A stretch of 20,677 nucleotides of DNA. Origin: a virus. The DNA is taken from the IMG/VR virus record IMGVR_UViG_3300032267_000411, positions 1 to 20,677 of that record; one strand, 5' to 3'. The notes beneath the pieces were generated by a model that saw nothing but the letters and a program-made list of their open reading frames with translations, did no database searches and was not told where the DNA came from. This document shows positions 14,696 to 20,677 of the stretch, one piece after another; positions within the stretch are counted from its first letter, which is position 1, and every line of letters begins with the position of its first letter. The position numbers were made by a program, and so were the translations under genes.

Positions 14696-15499
14696 TTAGC
14701 GAGAAGCCTGGGCCTGCAACTTACGCAACTGCCGGGCACGTTCAGCTTCAATCCACTCCGACGTACTCATGTTCTTGATGGAACGCGGGTCAGTCGTGTC
14801 AAATGACGGGTTGTTGTTGCTGCCACGGGCCGTTACAGGTGTGATTGGTGCTGGCGCAGATGTGGTTCGTTTGACGGGCGGATTGTCGGTCAGTCTGACC
14901 TCGATCTTCCCAATTTCTTTTGCCTGCAAGAAGGGCGACAGTCGTGAGATACGGTCCGCTTCTTTGGGGTTAGCTCCGAGGTAGTAGGCTACATCAGGGC
15001 CAACATCAGAAGCGCGGATCGTTTCAGCCATCACGTCAGTGATTCGGACGCTCGGGTTGTAGGCGACCTGTTCAAAGTCGTCGTACTTGTTCCGGGCCTC
15101 TTCTTCTCTGTCGTGGTAGGCGTCAGCAATCGCTGCCTGTGCCTTTTGCTGTTCTCGCAAGGCAATCAGTTCTTCAGCCTTCTTGTACGCCAACGCATCT
15201 GCGTAGGCTTCAGGAGACTCAAACTGATCGACTGGCGGAACATCTTTCGGCGCAGACTGCCGGGTTTGCATCTCTGCAAACTTGGCCGCTTGCTCTCGTT
15301 CCCATTTGCGCTGCTCTCTTGCGAGGCGCTTGCTGATCATCGCGTCGATCTCAGCTTGAGAAAACTTCTTTTCCTCTGCCGTTTGCTCGACTTGGTTCTC
15401 AGCTACTTCCGGCGAACTTGCTTCGACTTCAGGCGCAGCCGTTGCTGCCTGTGCCGGCGCGGGGTCTACTTCCGCTAGGATTTGGACTTCTTCAGTCAT
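14696..15499 (-). CDS. Capsid scaffolding protein (267 aa)
   Basis: The protein is acidic and Ala/Glu/Gln-rich at the N-terminus, then a charged helical core (EEKKFSQAEIDAMISKRLAR, EQRKWEREQAAKFAEM) and a helix-rich middle, ending in a basic tail (SEWIEAERARQLRKLQAQ). In P22 the basic C-terminal helix-loop-helix of scaffold (gp8, 303 residues) binds coat protein. Placement directly before the coat gene supports the role: it guides procapsid assembly and then leaves. FSQAEIDAMISKRLAR is common in phage scaffolds. ATG 15499 has only a weak GAG upstream. There is no protease motif, so self-cleavage is not expected. Confidence 0.88.
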   Translation of the reverse strand: MTEEVQILAEVDPAPAQAATAAPEVEASSPEVAENQVEQTAEEKKFSQAEIDAMISKRLAREQRKWEREQAAKFAEMQTRQSAPKDVPPVDQFESPEAYADALAYKKAEELIALREQQKAQAAIADAYHDREEEARNKYDDFEQVAYNPSVRITDVMAETIRASDVGPDVAYYLGANPKEADRISRLSPFLQAKEIGKIEVRLTDNPPVKRTTSAPAPITPVTARGSNNNPSFDTTDPRSIKNMSTSEWIEAERARQLRKLQAQASR

Positions 15500-15516
15500 G
15501 GATGCTCACTAGAGCC

Positions 15517-15533
15517 CTGGTGAACCGCACCAG
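15517..15533. other. Small stem-loop upstream of the scaffold gene
   Basis: CTGGTG and CACCAG form a 6-pair stem with a 5-base loop in the 51-base gap between the 82-residue gene and scaffold. On the minus strand no T-run follows. It might modulate translation or mRNA ends around the scaffold gene. The evidence is weak. Confidence 0.3.
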
Positions 15534-15550
15534 TACGGTTGTTTTTAGCC

Positions 15551-15799
15551 TTATGCTGAAATTTGTTCTTGTTGTGCAAGTACATAGGCTGCGACAACTT
15601 CAGGTGTGTGAACAGCAGAGGCAATTGCTTGCACTTTGGCATCTTCACCACTTACGTCAGCACCGGGCGCGACAACGTGGCGGCGGAACTTGCTGCTGAT
15701 TTCGATGCCATCTTCTTTGATAGCGGTCTTGGTACGAACTTGAATTGAGCCGTTTTCAACAATTTCAATCAGATCGACAGAGATAACTTTTTCCAACAT
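15551..15799 (-). CDS. Small conserved-type phage protein (82 aa), unknown
   Basis: The sequence is VISVDLIEIVENGSIQVRT, then KEDGIEISSKFRRHVVAPG, ADVSGEDAKVQAIASAVHTP and EVVAAYVLAQQ. The block RHVVxPGxDxSxE followed by VHTPEVVAAY is one I have met in small proteins next to phage structural genes. It starts with two or three beta strands and ends in helices. No function is known to me; a tail-fibre assembly or minor virion protein is a guess. ATG 15799 has AAGGA upstream. It lies at the left edge of the AT-rich spike region. Confidence 0.75.
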   Translation of the reverse strand: MLEKVISVDLIEIVENGSIQVRTKTAIKEDGIEISSKFRRHVVAPGADVSGEDAKVQAIASAVHTPEVVAAYVLAQQEQISA

Positions 15800-15847
15800 A
15801 TCATTTCCTTGTTTCCAGCTTGACCATCTAGTCAGGCATTAAGGTTT

Positions 15848-15864
15848 CCAGTTGTCCGAACTGG
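15848..15864 (-). other. Stem-loop after the AT-rich tailspike gene
   Basis: CCAGTT/AACTGG make a 6-pair stem with loop CGGAC, eight bases past the tailspike stop at 15872, in the 72-base gap before the 82-residue gene. There is no T-run on the minus strand. It could shield the spike mRNA end, but is weak as a terminator. Confidence 0.35.
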
Positions 15865-15871
15865 TACGGGT

Positions 15872-17701
15872 TTATCCAATAAAATTAACGGTAACTACCT
15901 GAGTGCTACCAAGACGATTTTTAACATTTAACTTGCCGCCCGTAAACCACATATTGAATTGCCCATCAACGTCTGGGTTTGTTCCAGCGGTAGATACTGT
16001 AAACAAACTGCCTGCTGGTGCAGCAATTGAATAGATTGCATTGCCGCCAGTGGCAAACACGCCTTGAGTTGTATAGTCAAAATCAACACTAACGACAAAT
16101 AATCCACGAGATGTGTTGTAGAACCGAGAATCAAATTGATAGGTCGCATCGTCGGCAAGTGCTGTTGATTGAATGGATGTAGCACCGCCATTTTGATCAC
16201 CACTTAATCCAGCGTTAAATAATAGTGGGCCTTTGTTGGCGCTACTGCTATTTGCATATGTTGCCAAAAATCCTTGGTTTAATGCGCCGCCAATCAAGCC
16301 AACATAATTTATTGGTGTGCCAGTTGATGTGGTGACGAACGGCTTTGCATTGGCTGGTGTTGAAACACCATCGACGTTCATCACATTGGTTGCAATGATG
16401 TCAAAATTATTGTCTGCACCATTGGTTGTTACCGCGCTCCAATTTAATTTTGGAACAGTAATGTTGTCCAAACGTAAAGTGCCAAATGTTGTCGCTTCAT
16501 GTCCAATGTTAATAATCGCAAAAATTGGATTTTTGTTAATTGAAACATTGGTAATTGAAATAATTGGTCTTAAAGGTGTTGCGACACCAGCACCTACTGT
16601 TGCGCCAACGATTGAACCAATATCTAAACCTACACCGGGTGGAATGCTGCTTAATACTTGAATACCATTGACAATGCAACTGCCTGTGTCTTCGCCAAAA
16701 TCATTACCTTGGAAAAAACTAACAAGCACAAGGCCAGTTTGAATTGGTGAAGATGAAGGCGATCCATAATCACGATAGATAAATTGGCAGTTAGATACCA
16801 TGCCAACACCAAATTGGAAATTGATTTCAGCACTACCACCAAAAATGGTTATGCCGTTTGAATCATCACGAATGATGGTCTCATCACGTACAGATCCGAT
16901 GGCTTGGATTTTCATGGCTCGGCCACGGCAATTGCGAAAGATGTTTCCAAATGAAGTTAAAGTAGACTGCGCGTATTGACCAGATGCAGCAGCAGGGCTT
17001 GGTGCAAAAAACTTAAAGCCATCATAGTCAACACAGTTTGGTGACGTAATCAAATCATCACCAGTAATTGCCGCATATTGATTTCCAAAGTGCAAACATT
17101 CACGAATAAATTGGGTGTTGCTATAAGGCACAACTTCAATTCCGGCTGTACCACTAGTTGACGGAACTCCAGTACCAGCAGCGCGGGTAATTAACCGCAC
17201 TCGATTGCTCTGGATAGTCACCAATTGGAAAGAGCCTGCAACATAAACCGCTTGGTTCCAAATACCAGCCACAGTCATGCGAAAGCGAATGAACAGATTA
17301 TTGGAAATTGTGCAGTCTGGTAAAGTATTACTAGATGGTGTTGCAGTGTTGTAAACACGAACACCAGCGGCAATTTTGTCATTGCCATCAAAGTTTAACC
17401 CATCAATTGTCAACGTGTTGTTGCCAGTCTCAATTGCGATCAGCGGGTTTGTGTTACCAGTTGTACCCGTGTAAATAATTGTTCCATGACCATAGAAAGT
17501 AACATCAGTTGCAATAGTTGCTGAAATGTTAGTGGTCATTGCAAATGTACCTAGTGGTACATACACGGCCTGAATACCTGATTGCAATGCAGCAAGAATT
17601 GCGGTGCTGCAATTAGTAGTGCCATCGCCAACAGCACCATAGTCTAAAATATTGGCTGGCGCTCCAGTTATCATTGAATAAGAAACTTTGGTAAGCGACA
17701 T
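15872..17701 (-). CDS. Second tailspike: pectate-lyase-type beta-helix lacking its own anchor domain (609 aa)
   Basis: The start is ATG 17701 with AAGGA at close spacing, fused to the preceding stop; a longer frame upstream lacks any ribosome site. The protein begins directly with the linker VSYSMITGAPANILDYGAVG, the joint that in other spikes leads into a Pectate_lyase_3 beta-helix. It continues with many Asn-, Thr- and Ile-rich rungs. No head-binding domain precedes it. The C-terminal 100 residues look like a beta-sandwich cap. The gene is strikingly AT-rich (15 G+C in bases 16501-16560, against 41 in 13021-13080), a sign of recent acquisition. It probably binds or degrades a host polysaccharide of unknown type, docked through another protein. 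Confidence 0.87.
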   Translation of the reverse strand: MSLTKVSYSMITGAPANILDYGAVGDGTTNCSTAILAALQSGIQAVYVPLGTFAMTTNISATIATDVTFYGHGTIIYTGTTGNTNPLIAIETGNNTLTIDGLNFDGNDKIAAGVRVYNTATPSSNTLPDCTISNNLFIRFRMTVAGIWNQAVYVAGSFQLVTIQSNRVRLITRAAGTGVPSTSGTAGIEVVPYSNTQFIRECLHFGNQYAAITGDDLITSPNCVDYDGFKFFAPSPAAASGQYAQSTLTSFGNIFRNCRGRAMKIQAIGSVRDETIIRDDSNGITIFGGSAEINFQFGVGMVSNCQFIYRDYGSPSSSPIQTGLVLVSFFQGNDFGEDTGSCIVNGIQVLSSIPPGVGLDIGSIVGATVGAGVATPLRPIISITNVSINKNPIFAIINIGHEATTFGTLRLDNITVPKLNWSAVTTNGADNNFDIIATNVMNVDGVSTPANAKPFVTTSTGTPINYVGLIGGALNQGFLATYANSSSANKGPLLFNAGLSGDQNGGATSIQSTALADDATYQFDSRFYNTSRGLFVVSVDFDYTTQGVFATGGNAIYSIAAPAGSLFTVSTAGTNPDVDGQFNMWFTGGKLNVKNRLGSTQVVTVNFIG

Positions 17702-17709
17702 ATTATTCC

Positions 17710-18279
17710 TTACACAAAATAGGTAGCTGTAAAATTTATACCCGCACAAGCAGTTATCGCAGTTGATAGATATACAGTTGTGTTGTATGCAATAAGTGTG
17801 CTTCCTTGATTTACGTTGGCTATACCAACACTTCCCGCAAAGGCCGTGGCTGGTGTTGTAAATGGTAAATTGGTTGTGATTGTGCCGCCAGATGCACCAG
17901 CAATAGAAGTTGCACCAGAAACAGTACCATTTATTGTGACTTGTCTGCCAACTTTTGTGTAAGTTCCAGATGAACTAAAAGCACCAACAACAGTTAATCC
18001 AGGGCCTTGGTTTGGCGTCCAAGTACCTTCTTCATAGTCAGCCAACAACTCGCTTGTGCCTGTGCCTGGTGTGGCAGAAAAGTCAATGCCTTGACCAGAT
18101 GTGCCAACAATAAAATTTCCTGTTGACGCAGTAACCGCCGTTGCGCTAATTGCGCGGCCAGCAGTCAAGTTGGCAACGCTGACTTGTCTTGTTACACCAC
18201 TTTGAACAATCGGCAGCACCTCAGTGCCAGCAAGCGGTGTAGTTGATGCCGGTAGGGCGGAGATTTTTAAGTCAGCCAT
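17710..18279 (-). CDS. Short tail-fibre/adaptor protein with shared N-terminal module (189 aa)
   Basis: The N-terminus (MADLKISALPASTTPLAGTE, then VLPIVQSGVTRQVSVANL) is a module seen at the start of many phage fibre proteins. The remainder is a fibre-type beta domain: SELLADYEEGTWTPNQGPGL and SSSGTYTKVGRQVTINGTVS are patterns common in fibre C-termini. It therefore reads as a small complete fibre or as the anchor/adaptor for the anchorless spike encoded eight bases downstream. The start ATG 18279 uses AAGGG fused to the previous stop (TAAGGGA). Its composition is intermediate between the AT-rich spike and the GC-rich rest. Confidence 0.78.
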   Translation of the reverse strand: MADLKISALPASTTPLAGTEVLPIVQSGVTRQVSVANLTAGRAISATAVTASTGNFIVGTSGQGIDFSATPGTGTSELLADYEEGTWTPNQGPGLTVVGAFSSSGTYTKVGRQVTINGTVSGATSIAGASGGTITTNLPFTTPATAFAGSVGIANVNQGSTLIAYNTTVYLSTAITACAGINFTATYFV

Positions 18280-18288
18280 GATTGTCCC

Positions 18289-18600
18289 TTAGACGTAGTT
18301 GACTTCAATTGTTGAAGTAACCGGAGGTGCTTCGGAGAAGGTAAGCGTTGTACTTGCAACAGAAAAGCTGCTGTGGTTTTGATACACGCCGTTGATGTAT
18401 ACGTTTAAACCGTTTGGCGCTTTGGTCAACGTAAACGCGACTTGAGCGCCAGTTCCTGTAAACACATCGGTTGTTTGTGCGCTAAATAACGAAGCAACTG
18501 TTGCCTTAACAGTTGCTCCATTTTGCACTGCGGGGACAATGTCCGTGCTACTTAACGGGATCGTAGCTGGCGGCAGTTGGGAGATTTTTATGGTACTCAT
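18289..18600 (-). CDS. Short tail-fibre-type protein, paralogous N-terminus (103 aa)
   Basis: Residues 1-38 (STIKISQLPPATIPLSSTDI, VPAVQNGATVKATVASL) align by eye with the start of the neighbouring 189-residue protein. Residues 45-103 form a common fibre module: DVFTGTGAQVAFTLTKAPNG, LNVYINGVYQNHSSFSV, then TLTFSEAPP and IEVNY, a small beta-sandwich. It may attach to the same site as its neighbour or form a short shaft. The ATG overlaps the 52-residue gene's stop as ATGA. No catalytic motif is visible. Confidence 0.76.
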   Translation of the reverse strand: MSTIKISQLPPATIPLSSTDIVPAVQNGATVKATVASLFSAQTTDVFTGTGAQVAFTLTKAPNGLNVYINGVYQNHSSFSVASTTLTFSEAPPVTSTIEVNYV

Positions 18601-18755
18601 AAAAGTATCTGGCCTTCATCTTCTTGCACAAGGTTGTCGCTACTCTCGGTAAGAAGGTTGTCTTGGGCCTGCTCGTTTCCACGCCCGCCAAAAAGCGAGA
18701 TGATGCCGCCCAGCCCAAGGGCGACGGCGTTGCGAAAGGCTACACCAAAGCTCAT
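18597..18755 (-). CDS. Very small conserved-type phage protein (52 aa)
   Basis: Reading the minus strand gives MSFGVAFRNAVALGLGGIIS, LFGGRGNEQAQDNLLTESSD, NLVQEDEGQILL. The first half is hydrophobic and glycine-rich (VALGLGGIISLFGG), too short and glycine-laden for a confident membrane helix. The second half is acidic. Both ends are coupled: its ATG overlaps the upstream stop as ATGA, and its TGA overlaps the downstream ATG in the same way. That arrangement and the clean amino-acid pattern argue that it is real. No function is known to me; a membrane-active or virion peptide is conceivable. Confidence 0.72.
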   Translation of the reverse strand: MSFGVAFRNAVALGLGGIISLFGGRGNEQAQDNLLTESSDNLVQEDEGQILL

Positions 18756-19060
18756 TGCTTGTTGATCGGTTTGGCGTAAGCAGTGCCGTCAGTGCTGCCG
18801 ATTCGCAGCACGCTGACGCGCCAAGGAGCGCCGCTGGTGTTGAGGGGCACCCCAAACGGGATGGGGGTGAAAGACGGAATTGGGGTGCTGGCGCTGGTAG
18901 CCACGGCCCCAACGCCCACCTGAACGTAGCAGGGCACTTCAGACCACACCACCACACCTTGGGGACCAGCGCCCCATGCCGTCGTGTTGCCCGCAGAGGC
19001 TCCGGCAGTTGCGGAGTAAGCGGGAAAATCCGCTTGGCTCATTGGATTAAGAAGTTCCAT
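18752..19060 (-). CDS. Small beta-rich structural-type protein (102 aa)
   Basis: The opening ELLNPMSQADFPAYSATAGA is followed by GVVVWSEVPCYVQVGVGAVA and SFTPIPFGVPLNTSG, and then WRVSVLRIGSTDGTAYAKPI. The strong beta alternation and Pro/Gly turns suggest a compact sandwich, as in small virion proteins. The same general look is shared by the 101-residue protein encoded nearby (both end in a beta strand motif after an I-x-S/T segment), so the two may be distant relatives. The function is unknown. ATG 19060 uses AAGGA fused to the upstream TAA. Confidence 0.74.
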   Translation of the reverse strand: MELLNPMSQADFPAYSATAGASAGNTTAWGAGPQGVVVWSEVPCYVQVGVGAVATSASTPIPSFTPIPFGVPLNTSGAPWRVSVLRIGSTDGTAYAKPINKQ

Positions 19061-19069
19061 TGTGATTCC

Positions 19070-19192
19070 TTACGCAAAAAATTTCAGTTTGACTTTCATC
19101 ACAAAACGCCTGTACCACCCAGCAATTTTGTGCGCGAACTTCTTGTGCAGCGGCCAAGACAGGTTGTCCGGCAGATCGTTGTAAATGTACAT
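19070..19192 (-). CDS. Very small basic protein (40 aa), unknown
   Basis: The minus strand reads MYIYNDLPDNLSWPLHKKFA, HKIAGWYRRFVMKVKLKFFA. The last 25 residues are an Arg/Lys- and aromatic-rich, probably amphipathic helix. The gene fits exactly between its neighbours: it begins five bases after the 101-residue stop, and its TAA forms the TAAGGA ribosome site of the next gene. No good Shine-Dalgarno precedes it, so it would depend on coupling. Similar tiny basic peptides occur in phage structural operons, but no role is known to me. Confidence 0.58.
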   Translation of the reverse strand: MYIYNDLPDNLSWPLHKKFAHKIAGWYRRFVMKVKLKFFA

Positions 19193-19196
19193 GGTG

Positions 19197-19502
19197 TCAG
19201 GCGTAGTAAGAAATGTTCAACTTGGCGCCAGCGCTTTGCTGAATAAAGCGGATTCGCGATATGTCGCCGTCGTACTGCAAAGTCACGCCGGCTGCAAGAG
19301 GCATCCCAACCGATGCTGTAGGCACACCACCATCATCACGCCACCGCACGGCGGCGGCTTCACTGGTTATCAAGGCAAACGACGGTCGGCAGTTTAGCCC
19401 GTTGGCATCCGTAGCCGGTGCGTTCAGTGCTGTTGACGTCGCCAAAGAAGCGATCTGCTCATAGCCGATACAAGACGTGATGGCTTTGAGGTTGATGGCC
19501 AC
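19197..19502 (-). CDS. Small beta-rich structural-type protein (101 aa)
   Basis: The end of the protein is distinctive: AAAVRWRDDGGVPTASVGMP, LAAGVTLQYDGDISRIRFIQ, QSAGAKLNISYYA. VRWRDDG..PT..VG followed by Y.GD.S.I.FI is a pattern I associate with small proteins in phage structural operons, with a beta-sandwich character. The start is GTG 19502, with GGGAG eight bases upstream and TGA of the previous gene directly adjacent (TGAGTG). Function is not known; a minor capsid or tail accessory role fits the context. Confidence 0.76.
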   Translation of the reverse strand: MAINLKAITSCIGYEQIASLATSTALNAPATDANGLNCRPSFALITSEAAAVRWRDDGGVPTASVGMPLAAGVTLQYDGDISRIRFIQQSAGAKLNISYYA

Positions 19503-19643
19503 TCAGAATCTCCCGCGTTCAGTGAACGAGCGCAATTTTATATCTAGCTGGACCGCAGTTTCTGGAGGCGTAGGCCCGCCATCAACCGGGGGGAAGAAGT
19601 ACCCCGAGAAGAACGCTGCAGCAAAGTACGTCTTAGGAAACAT
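19503..19643 (-). CDS. Very small aromatic-rich protein (46 aa)
   Basis: The minus strand gives MFPKTYFAAAFFSGYFFPPV, DGGPTPPETAVQLDIKLRSF, TERGRF. A short N-terminal block rich in Phe and Tyr (KTYFAAAFFSGYFFPP) then Pro/Gly resembles tiny proteins with F/Y-rich repeats that I have seen in other phage structural clusters. The start overlaps the 293-residue gene's end by 11 bases, and its stop abuts the next GTG. Coupled placement and pattern make it likely real. No function is known. Confidence 0.68.
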   Translation of the reverse strand: MFPKTYFAAAFFSGYFFPPVDGGPTPPETAVQLDIKLRSFTERGRF

Positions 19644-20514
19644 CGTAAGTCACGCCTGTGCGGTTGCCGTTAGCGTCTACTGTGGCCGTGATCCGTACTG
19701 TAGTGCCATTCACGCTCTTGATCAAAATCGGCCCGCGAGGCGAGCCTGCCAGTTCGCCCGCCACAGAGGCAGAAATCAACTTCAGCAAGTCGCTGGCAGT
19801 GTACGTCCCGTCGATGACCTCCGTCCACGGGTTGGCCGCGCTGCCGGCGTCGTTGAGCTTTTCACCCATTGTGCCAGCGACGTTGTACGCACTGGCTAAA
19901 GCGCTCCAGACCGCGGCCGCCAGGCTTTGCGGGGACAGCACCGACTCGCCCGTGATGTCAGCCGATAGCTCGCCCACGGCGTAGGGGACGAGCGTTAGCG
20001 TACCTGTGCCTGACAAGTCTGCTTGGACCGAAGCAATCGCCTCTAGAACGGCGGTGATGGCACCAGCGCCCGTCAGATTGCCGGATAGGCTTAGCAGGGC
20101 CAGCAGATTTGGCGGGGGTGAGATGTCGCCCGCACCAGTCAACGACGCAATCAGGTCGGCAATCAGCGACAGGAACGCATTGGTAACCGTGCCTGACCCC
20201 GTCAGATCCGCAGTAGCGTTTTTGGCCCCCGCCAAACTAGCGACGATGCTTCCCAAGCCATAGATCTGGTTACTTGACCCGATCTGACCAGCTTGTTGTG
20301 GGATAAACCATGTCAGGCTGGGGTAGGCCCCGTTCGGCAGTGCGTAGTACTCCAGCGCCGTGGTGGTCTGGTCCTGCATCATGCGGCTACGCACACGACC
20401 TGACTGAGCAAAATTACCCCGGTTACCTGACTGAACAGACGCAGAATTACTAGCCGCGCCGATGTACTTCAGCGGCAGCTTGTCGTAAACGGTGTAATTG
20501 CCGATTAGAGCCAT
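19633..20514 (-). CDS. Structural-type protein with glycine-rich repeats (293 aa)
   Basis: The first 75 residues are mixed and end in WFIPQQAG. Residues 95-195 carry a loose 20-22 residue repeat with the core (L/I)(T/S)GxG at 104, 125, 147, 167 and 187, each followed by a hydrophobic strand or helix. After that come SLAAAVWSALASAYNVAGTM and GEKLNDAGSAANPW, a module found at the ends of several phage virion proteins. The C-terminus (GTTVRITATVDANGNRTGVT) is a beta hairpin. A minor virion or fibre-like protein is likely, but I cannot name it. ATG 20514 is preceded by GGGG just after the upstream stop. Confidence 0.75.
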   Translation of the reverse strand: MALIGNYTVYDKLPLKYIGAASNSASVQSGNRGNFAQSGRVRSRMMQDQTTTALEYYALPNGAYPSLTWFIPQQAGQIGSSNQIYGLGSIVASLAGAKNATADLTGSGTVTNAFLSLIADLIASLTGAGDISPPPNLLALLSLSGNLTGAGAITAVLEAIASVQADLSGTGTLTLVPYAVGELSADITGESVLSPQSLAAAVWSALASAYNVAGTMGEKLNDAGSAANPWTEVIDGTYTASDLLKLISASVAGELAGSPRGPILIKSVNGTTVRITATVDANGNRTGVTYDVS

Positions 20515-20515
20515 G

Positions 20516-20677
20516 TTAGCCCCAAGCTACATCAATGCTGCCGTAGTAGGCGGTGTTGACCGGAGTAGCTGCGCCTGCGTACATCAACCACTGCAAATTT
20601 GCACCGTCAAAAATTCTCGGCATTGACGGCAACTGATTCACTAAGTCACGCTCCGACGCCACACCAACTGTCGTCAA
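20516..20677 (-). CDS. C-terminal end of an unidentified phage protein (cut by the right edge)
   Basis: The frame is open from the window edge to TAA at 20516-20518, giving 53 residues: SERDLVNQLPSMPRIFDGAN, LQWLMYAGAATPVNTAYYGS, IDVAWG. Its stop lies one base before the next start at 20514, so it belongs to the same operon. The true start lies beyond the window (an edge TTG cannot be judged). The fragment is too short to identify; a structural protein is expected from the context. Confidence 0.62.
   Translation of the reverse strand: MTTVGVASERDLVNQLPSMPRIFDGANLQWLMYAGAATPVNTAYYGSIDVAWG

Noticed and set aside
15523-15546. Plus-strand terminator (AACCG/CGGTT stem then GTTTTT)
   Set aside because: Only five pairs with an eight-base loop, and no plus-strand gene ends there; probably chance.
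15800-15871. Possible promoter in the 72-base gap after the second tailspike
   Set aside because: Only a loose -10-like TAATGC without a convincing -35; not supportable by eye.
17702-17749. Sixteen-residue N-terminal extension of the second tailspike
   Set aside because: It overlaps the upstream gene and has no ribosome site; AAGGA lies just before ATG 17701.
6891-18279. Diversity-generating retroelement acting on the spikes
   Set aside because: No reverse transcriptase, template repeat or A-biased variable end was seen in the window.

Overview
This window is part of a tailed double-stranded DNA bacteriophage genome, most likely a podovirus with a P22-type virion. The evidence is the recognisable order scaffold, P22-like coat protein, gp4-like tail factor, gp10-like tail hub, fibre, then three consecutive ejection-type proteins. 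No integrase, repressor, rRNA, tRNA, insertion sequence, CRISPR array or bacterial housekeeping gene is visible. Most of the window is GC-rich, and several small proteins have a look I associate with phages of Betaproteobacteria. That host guess is inference only.

Layout. Positions 1-1309 lie on the plus strand. They hold the C-terminal part of a SNF2-type helicase cut by the left edge, then four small tightly coupled genes. The last of these overlaps a zinc-ribbon gene in another frame and ends in a membrane segment. This arm converges on the virion/lysis operon at about 1306 with a 4-base overlap of stop codons.

Everything from 1306 to 20677 is on the minus strand and is read from right to left. 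The order of transcription is: the end of an unidentified gene cut by the right edge; a run of small structural or accessory genes (293, 46, 101, 40, 102, 52, 103 and 189 residues); an AT-rich beta-helix tailspike (609 residues); a small conserved protein; scaffold (267); major capsid protein (400); two small beta-rich capsid-associated proteins; a 67-residue protein; gp4-like (237), gp10-like (514) and S74-chaperone fibre (409) genes; a second tailspike (628) with its own head-binding domain; a small beta-rich protein; a cupin; three ejection-type proteins (232, 482, 675); and a lysis cassette (membrane protein, putative holin, M15 endolysin). Terminase and portal are not seen and are expected beyond the right edge.

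The genes are packed with almost no spacers. Two junction styles recur. One is a 4-base start/stop overlap (ATGA, GTGA or TTGA). The other is a TAA stop fused to the next Shine-Dalgarno (TAAGGA or TAAGGG). The exception is the coat region, where the coat gene and the next two genes are each followed by a GC-rich hairpin, two of them classic intrinsic terminators. This suggests tuned stoichiometry of the capsid proteins. No stretch longer than about 75 bases lacks a gene.

The most unusual points are: two beta-helix spikes in one phage, one without its own anchor and lying in an AT-rich island; a fibre built of 201-base tandem units with patchwork identity; the hairpin ladder after the coat genes; a cupin in the tail/ejection operon; an out-of-frame overlapping membrane-protein gene; and a cluster of very short, probably real genes.
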